A DNA stretch of 64,000 nt from Metellina segmentata (taxonomy: Eukaryota > Arthropoda > Arachnida > Araneae > Tetragnathidae). How positions within the stretch are numbered: position 1 is the first letter of the stretch; each line of letters begins with the position of its first letter. Under the pieces are notes generated by a model that made no database searches, was not told the DNA's origin, and saw nothing but the letters and a program-made list of their open reading frames with translations. Positions 47,401 to 59,400 of this stretch are shown here, piece by piece. The translations under genes were made by a program, and so were the position numbers. The stretch spans positions 81,428,359-81,492,358 of the forward strand of contig OX375876.1 of assembly GCA_947359465.1 (NCBI GenBank), read 5' to 3'.

Positions 47401-50400
47401 ATCTCTCAAGAACATATAAATATTTAATTGAAAAATTAGTTATTAAAAGAAAATCAAACGTATAAAGTATCTATCTAGTGTCAAATTTTCCGCAGATTTC
47501 AAATCCGTTAAAATTTTATTATATCTTTAACGATCGCTGAGATAGAAAAAAGCATTGAAGAACGCCAGTCATAGCTTCACTTATTTCTTTTGCTTCAGAG
47601 TCATTCCACGCAAAATGAGCAAATCGCTGTGGCTGACACATCACTGTATTTTTTTTAATTAATTCGAAGATAGATCACATATAGTACGGAGGAACTGCCA
47701 AATATTAGATGTCCAAGATGTATATTAAATTTTTTATTGAATTTTAAAGTTCAAGGTCATGCAAATGTAGATTTTTTTAAGTTATTGGCAAAAATAAAAA
47801 AATTTTATACTGTAACATTCTATAGTAAAAGGTATTTTAGGAAATGTCAGAATATAGTTTTATATCCGTCACTGCTCATTCTCAGGGATCAGCAAAAATA
47901 GAGATTTTGCGTATTTGATACAAATTTCAAATTGCACTAGTACCTCTAAAAATGGGGAAAGACAGTATCAAAAATTATTCTTAACAAAATACTTCTTCTA
48001 TCTAAAATTTTGGTATCATTTAGTAATTGTGTTTCTATTCCTTAGTTAAGAAAAAAAATAGTAAAAAAGTAAGATAATTGAAAACAGCGATTTTTCTATT
48101 TTTTTAAATACAAATTTCATTGTGGAGGACAACTCCGAAAACCTCAAAATTTTTCAGGATTATGTGTCAAGATGTATATTATCTGTCCTGAAATTTCCAT
48201 CATTATAATTTGTTTATTTTCGTCCCAGGAATATTTTAGTATTCATCAACCACAGTGATTTGCTCATTTTGCGTGGAATGACCCTTCACTCGAATCCGTT
48301 TCTCAGGAAATCAAAATGAATTCATCTTGAATCAAACTAAGTTCAGTCTTTGCCGCAGCATTCGTATTGGAAAAAATTTAAAAGTTTCAATTTAAAAATT
48401 ATTTATTTAAAGAAAATCATTTTTAGGTATCGATCTAATGTAAAATTTTCCACAATTTCAAATCCGATGAAATTTTTAATCTATCTTCAACGATCTAGAA
48501 GATAGAAAAAAGAAGTGCACACTCCAGTTAAAATTGTTTATTTGTCTCCCCAGAAAATTAAAGGGGAAAAAAGTAATTTAGAATCTGATCTCTTTAGACT
48601 GCTGCCATTCTAAGGGAAAACAATAATAATTAAATGTCAATAAATTAACTTAAAAAGTTCTAGATCAAATTTCATTATTTTAAGTGCCATGGATTCATCA
48701 GGACACTACTTACAAAGACAACACAGAGAAAGACTTCCTTTTAGCAGTTATAAGGAAATATTGCATTGAATATATGTTTCACAATATGGAACATTAAGAT
48801 CAGTTCCTGTTTACTCAGTCAGTTCCTGTTAATTTCTTTTTTTCCCTTTCAGGGAAGAAATGAGACAACATGCCCGTGTCATGTCGTGGGGTGGCAAGTC
48901 TGATTCCTTAAATAATTTATTTTCTTTTTCATGGAAAGAATATTGGCAACATGCCCATGTCATGTTGGGTGGTGGTGGAACTGATTCCTTAAATAATTTT
49001 TTTTCTCCTTTAGGGAAAGAATGAGACAACATGCCCATGTCATGTTGGGTGGTGGTGGGACTGATTCATTAAAATTTGAACTTGCGCAGCAAGCAAGCCT
49101 TTATTTCATGTTTTGTTTGGTGAGGCAAAAACTTCTAGTATTTCAAAAAGTTAGACACACAAATTGAAATTACTTGTATTGTATCACTAGCCAAGGCATT
49201 GCCCTTGACAATTCAAAAAAAGGTAGAAAACGTTGGTTCAAGGGAGAAAAAACTAATAAATTCATTTTTAAATATTCTAGATTAAATTTGACAATTCAGA
49301 GTGGACACAAAATTCACAAAAAATTAGGACTACCTGTGTGCCAAATTTCATTACAATTTAAAAAAAACAATAAGGTTTGCCAAACCCAGGTGATAGCTAT
49401 CAATTCCAAAAACAATCGCAATAGCCCACTGTGTTGGTCTTTTGCAATGTCAATTAAATACCTACCAAAAACAATCGAGAAGGCGATTTCAAAGGACATA
49501 AAAGTTGCGACGTCATTGTCTAATGCCCCATATCCGTATTGCAAAAATAAAAAAGTTGCAATTGAAAAATTATATATTTAAAGAAAATTAAATGTAAGGT
49601 AGCTATTTGGTGTAAAATTTTCCTCAGATTTGAAATCCGTAGAAATTTTCAATCTATCATTAACAATCCAGGAGATATAAAAAAAATTACAGAACTCCAG
49701 TTAAAACTGTTTATTTGTTTTGTTTGTCCACTGATCTAAGGCAATTCGGACGAAAAACGCTCGTGACGTCAGAGGTCGAAAAAAGAAAAATAGGATGGCT
49801 TCTTTTTTTTCCGACGTCACTTCACAAGGGAAGAATGAAAGGTGAAAAAAACGAATTAATTCATTTTTAAATGTTCTAGATAAAATTTAAAAATTTGGCT
49901 TGATAGAAAAATTGTAAAAAATTTGGACTACCTGTGTGCCAAATTACATAATTTTAAGAGCCATAGATTCGTCAGGACAGTACACGCAGACCACAGGCAA
50001 ACATTTCCTTTTATAATAGTAGAGATTCTTTGAAAAATGGTTTTTTAGGAAAATTCAGAAAATAATTTAAGTCAACTTTGCTAAATTTAAAAAATTGATG
50101 AAAAAAATGTTTGCCAATTTACTACAAATTTGAAATTGCTTTGCTCTGAAATAGAAAGACATTAAAAATAATTCTTACTGAAGAGCTTTTTATAAAAAAT
50201 AGCATAGCATAATTTAGTGCTTAAAAATTCCAAATAAAGAAAAAATATTTAAAAAGTAAATTGTGGAGAACGAATTTTTCAACCTAAAATACACACACAC
50301 AACACACACACATTTAGACGTGAAGAAAAATTCTAAAAAAAAACTAGATGGAAATTTCACTTTTTATCACAGTTGATAGTATAAAAGTCAAAGGTCCAAT

Positions 50401-53400
50401 ACTATAAAAATGCAATATTAGAATGAAATAACTACTATAGAGCACATGCAAAATTTCCAATGAAATTACTTTCGTATACCCTATTTTTCTTACTTAATCC
50501 AAGAAGCTTTCTGAGTGAAATAATTTAGTTGGTAGCTACAACAAGATTTATGTAAAAACTACCTGTTTACAAGAACTTTCCGAGCTTACAAATAAAGCCA
50601 GACAACTGTTGTATTTTAGGTTTCTCTGTTTCAGCAAATGCTAGAAAATTGAACATGAGACCTTTATCAGATTGAAAGCAAATGTGAAAGGTCAAGTAAA
50701 AGTTGTTGCAATGTCCATGATGCATAAGTTTAAATGTTTAAGCTTGGTGTTGCCGATCTCGCAGCTGCTGTTGAGAGTTTGATTTCATTTTCTTATTCTT
50801 TTCATACTAGGGGGTTCTGCCCCAGCTTGCCAATTGAGCTAAACAACTGTTTTCAATCCTGTGACAGCAACTGTTTTTTAATACAGATTGTTTTGTATTT
50901 GCTTTTAACTGGTCTTAGGGGGAGTGAATGAGCAATTTTTTAACATACTACTGCTCATATGAAGGAAACCCAATTTTGTGTTGTCTGGATCAGGCTCCTC
51001 CCTGATCCACCAACACTTTCATTTTCGAAAATTTGCTAATTTTTTTTATTTTAAACTTCTTTTTGTTTTTGAAATTATATTGCTTACCTTGTTATGTCTG
51101 CAGCTTCAGACAACGTATGGAATGGAAATTACCCCAGTAATTATTTTATAATACACTTCCATAAATTCATAATGAAAATAAGAAGTAAATTTATTTATTG
51201 GCACATCAGAGGTTTCAATAAAATAAAATTAGTGGGAAACGATTCCTTTATTAAAAGGATTGCAAGTTGCAAAACGTCTGTCAAATTTGACTGGATCGGA
51301 GACCGAATGAGCTTCGAAGAAAACCTTTTCCCATGAAATGAAACAAATCATAAGTATGCAAAAACCATGATAAATTTATAAAATTTATGATATGGTTAAA
51401 AAAATATAATGGAATTTTATTGAATAGATATATAGGGCATTTTAAATAAAACAAAATTAATTTGAAAATAATCATCTAGGCCAACATTGGAAACGGATTG
51501 CGCATGGCATAACAAAAGCAAAGGGAAATTTCAACACAGTGGGCCATTGAGTATTTGTCACACGGATACAAAGAGAATAAATTATAAAGCACAGAAAAAT
51601 TACTTTCGTTTTCGGTCAGCGGCCAAATACGACAAGAGTCCGAAACTTTGAGTTTTCAAACGACTTTTCCCGGTTGTCTAGCACTCTGGTTTATGCTTTT
51701 GCGATCTTTTCCTCCAAGGTTTTTTAATCACCCCCCCCCCCCAAAAAAAAAAAAAAAAACTCATAACCGATTGCTTTAACTTTTAAAAACAGAATTACCC
51801 TCGAAAATCTTCACAATTTTTCTTTATTCAACTTTACTGAGATAGTTTTTACAAAGAGTTACAAGAATAAAAAAGCTAGATTTAAAAAAATTGCAACACA
51901 TCGTGTTGCCACTCAGGTAGCAGTATTAATTAAAATAAATTATCTTTATATTGTTTTTTAATCATCAACCAACTTAAAAATTCCCTTCTCAACAAAAATA
52001 ATAACTTTTTTTTTAATATTGCACTCATGGGTAACTGAATAAAACAAATTTAAATAGCATTTGATGATTGTATTCTAGTTTGTCTAGCAGGGCAACTATT
52101 TTGTGCATTGCGAAAGGCACACGCGTCGCAAGTCGAAAACAGACCGATTTTCACGAGTTTTCAAGTCTTTAAAGTGTATTTACGTGATCAAGAGCCGATC
52201 GACGATTTGTATATCGCGTATGAAGGGTTGCCATTCAAGCAGTCCAGTTTCCGAATCATCGCAAATGCCGAACTCGCAAGCAGTTTTATCACCGATCAGC
52301 TGCTAAAAAGAGGTTAGAAATACTGTGAAAAAATATCGTAATTTGAAAACTGAATTTTGTTTTCAAAGGAAAATAAGCACTTTCTAAGGTCTATTGATGA
52401 AAAATAAGTACTTCTAAGGGCTCTTAGAAATGGAAAGTCAAAATAAGCACTTTCTAAGCACCCGTGGGAACCCTGTATATCTGAGCCTAAAACTTCTATA
52501 TATATATTCTATAAAACTTCTATATACATCTTGTATAAAACTTCTATCTACTATACTCACTTATAATCAGTTTTGTCTCTACGACTTCTGTCTTTTTCAT
52601 TAAAATATCCTCTTGCAGGTGCTTTTTGTCTGTCTTTTGGACGAATTCTTTCCCATTCTTTTTTACCCCTGTCTTTTTCTTTGTTCATTCTTGAGGGAAC
52701 AAAATAATCTTTACTCTTTGGGGAAGGTGCAACTTCCTTCTGGTCTTTCTCTCTTTCTGGATTCTTTAAAACCTTTAACACAAAACAGATTAACTACCAT
52801 AATATAGTGGTATAGAAAGAGAAATTCTGCATATTTTGATAGTTTTGCAATAAACGAGTTTTCATCATGTTATTTAGATTGCCATTGATGTTTAGTATGG
52901 TTCACATTTGTATTTGTAGTAGAAAAAGAATGTCACACTCAAACATATAGCTGCATAAAGGTAATGATAAATTGATGACCTTTATAAAGAACTCTCAATA
53001 CTAATATTATTTAAAGAAAGGGTTTTGCTAAACAGTGCAAACTAATATTGTGTCAATAGGTTTTTGAAATTTAATCAGAAAAAGTCATTAAGAGGGCTGA
53101 TTCTAAATTTTACTACATATTCAAATTTAATACCTGAACAACAGGATCGGGTTGTTTCAAACTGTCAGAAACTAGAGGTTCCTCAAGTTCATCAGTAGCT
53201 TCTTTTTCAGACAAACTTTCCTTTTCTTTGAATTTCTCTTTGACTCGTTCTTTGTCCTTTTCAGCCTTTCTTCTTCGTCTTTCTTCTTCCCTGATTCGTT
53301 TTTTTTCCATTTCCTTACGCTTCCGTTCTTCTCTCTTCTCCTCTCTAATTTTCTAAGGAATATATTCAATACACTGTGAATATTACTGAATAAAGCCTTT

Positions 53401-56400
53401 ACTTATTAACCTTTTAAATGAAAATGATTCAATTAAAATAAGTGCATCTGACTAAATTGTAAACAGAACATTTCTAACGAGTACTATTTAAATATCAATT
53501 TTGAATCTACTTTAGATTTAAGTGACTCATGATTTTATTAAAATAATAAACCAAAAAAGTTAATACAGGCAGTGTAAACTAAGCTTTAATTCGTTACTTG
53601 ATAATTTTATAAAAAATTTTTAACATTCTTGAACAAGCAGTTGTTTGGTGAGTAAATATATCAATAAACTTCACATAAAGTCGAAAAATTATTTTGCACT
53701 CCTTGACCAAAGAAATAATTGTTTCAAATGACCAGATAAAAATAATCTGTAAGTACAATCAAAATCAATTCTGAACAATACAATCAAATAATAGGTATGG
53801 TGATAACTACTAAAAAACAATGTTCAAAATGGACAAAATCTGATAAAATTTAGATGAAGATAGAAGAAAAAAGTGGTTGATTGGGATACCAAAATTTGAA
53901 GTTACAACATAAAAGTTTGTCAAAAATTTCCAGTTATCAAGAAAAAGATGAAATGAATGTCAGAAAATAAAGAGAATATTAACTTGCTTGAAGTTCTCAT
54001 GTACCTACAGTTAAAAAGTATTTGATAATTTCAAATTACTGTTCCTCTTAAACCTGAGGAACAATTGAATTCAGAGTTTAAACCAGTGGTTCTTAACCTT
54101 ATCAAAATCGCGGAACACTAACAATTTTACAAGATTTTTGAAGAACACAGTTGTAAAATAAAACAGTGGATATTTTTTATATTGCATAACAAATAAAAAA
54201 CATACATAACAGTTTACATATTAGTCAATAGCAAGAAACAATCAGTAAATAAAAAATTTTTAAAGAAAATTATCACAATTGTTTTTTTAAAGGGATATTG
54301 GCCTGATGATTTTTACAAATGATTTCAATATCTGGTCTTTTGAGTGAGAAATAACTACTCTCATTTCCTCTTCTATATTTGTCAATCTTTCACGATTCTT
54401 TGTATTAATATCCGTTAAAGTTGAAAATCCAATCTTGCATAAATACAATGTTGAAAACTGTAATAAAATTGTAATCGCTTTTACAGAAATAGTTTTAAAT
54501 TCGGTTTGAAAAGAAATCTCAAAATGTTCAACAGTTATCTGTCTAAATTTTATTTTGAGAGTGTGATCCATTGAAAATATAATGAATTCTTCCTCTTGTA
54601 ACGAACTCATAACTTGATATGTCGACTGCAAAAAATGTATTTTGTATCCAATCATAATTTTCGATATTCAATGAGGGAAAGTATTTTGCACTTTTTTTTC
54701 TAATAATATTAAATGTTGTGCTATAATAGAAATTCTTTAATCGATATTGTTATTTTGGACTAAAGGAAACATGTCTAAAAAGTTCGTTTGAAAAAACATT
54801 GATAATTCATCCCTAAGTTCCAAAATTCAGTTCAGCACTTTACCTCATGATAACCACCTTACCTCAGTATGTAAAAGTAAAGTAACATACTCAGTACAAA
54901 GTTTTTTAAATATGTTTGTAAGGGTCACTATTTGATGTAGTTTACCATATTTACAATTTGGTCTAATACAGATTTTAATGTTGAAGGTAATTTTTTTGCG
55001 ACAAGTGATTCTCGGTGTAAAAAATAGTGTAGATATATAAGGATTTTTCTTCTTCATAAAAGAATAAATCCTTTAAAAGAACCAACCATTGAAGAAGCAC
55101 CAACTCAACAGATTCCTACACATTGGTCCCATGCTATATTAAATTTATCTAAATATGACGAAATGGAGTCAAAAATACCCTGTACTGTTGTGTAAAGCAA
55201 GGTATTGTTATGAAAGCCTATTAGAAACTGTTTTTTCAATATCATCTGATATATGCATAATTCTGTTTTTTATTGTGTTATCCAAATGCTGAATTTTCAT
55301 TATTACTATTTTTGCATCATCAACAAACATAATTTCAACTATTTCAGAACCTGCAAGTAAAATCAGATGCTCTGCTATGGTGTGTGGTTTTAAATTTTTA
55401 GCAATTATTTCGACAACTTTATAAGATGCTATTTGTGCTTTATTAGAGATTGTTACTGTTTTTAAAAAAATTTCCTTGATTTATTTCATTATTCTACAAT
55501 TTTTGAAAATAATTGTTGTCTTTGGACTGGAGATTGGCATGTTTAGATGTAAAATGCTGTTTCAATTTTGCTGGTACCATTTCACTATAACAAAGCTTTT
55601 CCCCACAAATCACACAAAGCAGAATATTTGACATTCATTTTCGTCAATGTAAGCGAACCTGAAATCTAAATAATCATATGAATATTGTCTATTAACATTT
55701 TTTATATTGTTCTCTCTATTGAGAGATCATTATATTATTATTGATATTGCTTGCACTAGCCCTATCAGTGCCAAAATCATATTTTCTTTTTCTAGAAATT
55801 TGTTCATTTTGGTCATAAGAGCTATTTTAATTTCTAGAAGACCAATTTGTTCTAACCGACAATTACAAAACAATACATTTTATGACAGTGAAAATCTGTC
55901 TAAAAAGTTGGACAGACTTGAACAAAAACCAAAATAACAATAACCCTTTTAGCAAGAAACACGTCCGTACACTTCGATTGTTGTCATTTAAACTGTTTGC
56001 ACACGGGCTCCACCCACACCCAAAAGCAGATTTGATACATATTCTAATAGAAATCGATAAAAGCCAACATAAGTTGTAACGTCTCCTTTCTCTAATATAA
56101 GTAATACTAGTTACATTAATAAAATATTCGTTTTAAAAGTAATTTGAAGGTTATTTAATTTTAGAGTACATTAATTTAAAGTATAAAGGCTAAGCATTGA
56201 CATGTAGGAGCCAGGAGGCTCGCTCAAATCTCGAAGTCTTGAGGATACGTCTGCTCTCAAAATTTGTTTGCATCTCTCAACAATCTTGGTCAGAATAACA
56301 AAGTCATCCGAGTTGAAGTCGATGACCACAACACATGCAAAAAGGAGGTTTGAAGATTTGACATCAGTGATATCAACACGTGCAAAAAGGGTTTAAAGTG

Positions 56401-59400
56401 CACTGCTTGCCAGATGTGAGATAAAGAGGTCAGTATCTACATTTTTCTCATGTAGGGCCCTAGATAATGCAGGTGTTGACAACTTGCTTTTGAGTCGAGG
56501 GTGATCAGAATCTCAGATGTGGGGGCGAGAGACTGACCGGTTCAAAGTCTATCACCCACATATTGTGGGAAAGCTAAGTGCCCAGTGATATGTGAAGTCA
56601 AAAATAAATCATCAAAGATTTAAAGAGTTAAAAATATTTATTAATTAAAAGCTGTAAAACTATTTACAGAAAAGAAACAGAGATTGAACAACCAGAGATA
56701 CATCTCTTTCCAAAGTATAACAAAAATTGTAATCTGAAAGAAAGGAACTTTCACTTTTATACTTCTTGTATATCTATATCTTCTTGCATAAATATCTCAA
56801 TAGAAAGATTGCCCTAATACTGCATTAAGTAGATGCATAATATTATGACCACACCCATTTATAGGTGTGATGTCATACTGTGGCCAATTACAAAAGCACG
56901 GCAACTCAACTTGTTTGTTTACATAATCATAACCATACAAGGAGGTGCAAACATGTGAAAATGGATTCTAATAAACAGATTATCTTTAACAAAGTCCACA
57001 AGTAGCAAAGACAATAAATCTAAAAACGTTTTTTTCGTCCTTATAACTGCTTTAATTTTTTACTTGTTTTAAAATTTTGGAGGAACACTTATTATAAATT
57101 CAAGGATCATCAGTGCTCTGCGGAACACAGGTTAAGAAGCACTGGTCTAAACAGACATAAAATTATTCAATTAATGTTCAGTTTGATTTTAAGTCATCAA
57201 TAGGGAACAAGAAGAAATATTTATAATTCGATTTCATTCCAACTTTTATTTTAAGTAAAGAGAGAAAACCGAAAAGATCAACAAACTTTTAATAAAGAGA
57301 TAAAAATAGAATATATACCTGTTGTTCTATTTTCCTTGCTTTTAAAAACTCTATAAGTGGAGTTGTCATTTTAGGAACACCATTATTGGCTATAAATAAT
57401 ATTAAAAATTCATTATAAATATTTTACTTGGTATTCAATAAATTTTTGCAAAGCAACTTATATGCAAATCAGTTTTGCAATCAACATATTATATTTATAC
57501 TGTAACCATTTAACATATAGTTTTTAATTCTTAACTTTTCTAGTTATAAATGCTGTCTAAAATGCTAAGAAATGAGTAGATACTTTCATCTCAATGTCAT
57601 CACCAACAATACCTGCAATATTTTCAGTTAAGGAAATTACTGTAACTCAAAATAATAGATGGTAGACATAAAATTAAAAATCTGCTTAACATTTGTACAA
57701 ACAAGTATTTCTTTCTCATCCATCACACTGTCAAACAATTTTTGTAAAAATAGAAACATTTTTTTTTTCCTAAATGAACTGAATATTGATTATTTGAAAC
57801 ATATTTCAGAGAAAGTGACATTACAACAGAACTTTTCATAGCAACCACTTTTATTCAGTAGCCATTTTTCTCTGGTTGGTTTGAGGTTTTATGGTACTTG
57901 GCCAAGCTGCATCTAACACAAGACAGACAATGCTAAGTAATTGTGAAAAGAAACAATGGAGAGAAGTAGAGAAGGATGGGTACATCCTGGAGTCATGATC
58001 CTCATGTTTACCAGGTGCAGTAAACCCATGGAAAAAGAATAGGTCACTAGGGTACCTCGGGTTTGTGAAGCCTGTACGCAAAGATGTGCCCTTGAGGGGT
58101 ATTTTTCTCTGGAAGTCAATTCAAAATCTAAATTACTCTGATTCACTTATTTTTTCTGCACTTGGCAGTCACCTTAGTTTTATTGAGAACACAAGATGCT
58201 TTTACATGAAAACTGAAGGAGGACCAAGCTTTATGTCTACATCATTCTCATAGTTACATCAGTGGCCAGATTTTTGCAATAATTCTTACTTAGGGTTTAT
58301 ATAATAATTAATCACTGGAATTAGGAGCTTTGGGCGTTAATGGACACTAGTTGGATATACAGTAAGCAGTCAACTAGCTTCAAAATGTGCAAGCTTGAAT
58401 TAACTTTTAAATTAATTACAATATAAAAAATCCACATAAAATGCATACTAATATTTAAAAATCGAATAGCTTCGACATCTGCTTTAGCTGCCTGAGATTT
58501 GCTATGGGATAGTAACATTATTCAGCATGCTTCATCACTATCTACTTTTTTTTTTATATATATATCTTCAATGCCACTTATTTTAAAATTTTTATTCTAG
58601 TTTATAATTGCAAAATTTATGTATGCTAATTTGTGATGAAATTAGCAAGAGTGGCCTGTAATAGCCCAAATACCCTCTTCATAAAAAACAGTTTGCTTTC
58701 TAATATTTTAAGAATCCATAAGTAAAATGCTATAAATAAATTAATTTTATGCTGTAAAAAACATTGTAGAAGTAAAACAATATACTTCAGAAACAGGTGA
58801 TTACCTTTCAGTTCTTTCTCTCTAGTCTCAATTTCTTCTAAGTAAACTTCAGCCGAAGGCAAAGTCACTTCATCAGGATTCTTCAGACTTTCCAAGAATT
58901 TTAAATAATCTGGATCTATTTAAAATTGAAAAATGTGTACAATTTTGTACAATACATGCAAAAATTTTTTTTTAATGTAAGTAAATAGATAATTACAAAA
59001 ACACATATTACATGAATAAATGACAAGTGCATTATTAAACATAGAATCTATACACAAAGTTATGTGTATCAAATTCAATATGATTCAGACACTAAAACAG
59101 TCAAGCTGTTTTAAAAAAGGCACTAAAATGAATTATATGCATAAACCCTAACAAAAGAATGTTTATCTTCTTATACCAACCTTTTAGGTATCAAAAGGTA
59201 TATCTAGGAACAGTCTTGAAACTAAAGTGGAAAAGAAATAAACCCAAACACCTAAGAGTTTTCACTATGGAAAATGAAAACTAAAACCATTCATTTAAAA
59301 AGATGCTGAAAAAGAACTGTAGGCAGAAACACTCTGGTAAAACATTCTTTTACAGTTTAACCTTAAAGTTATTTATTCACTCCAAAGTAATTGACAAACA

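Noticed and set aside
48829..49038. 69-codon frame on the - strand with repeated MTWACC and NKLFKES words
   Set aside because: It only tracks the three-unit minisatellite; no other support for a gene.
49174..49581. 135-codon open frame
   Set aside because: Lies within the Helitron-like copy 49197-50025 and shares no protein motif; other copies are not open here.
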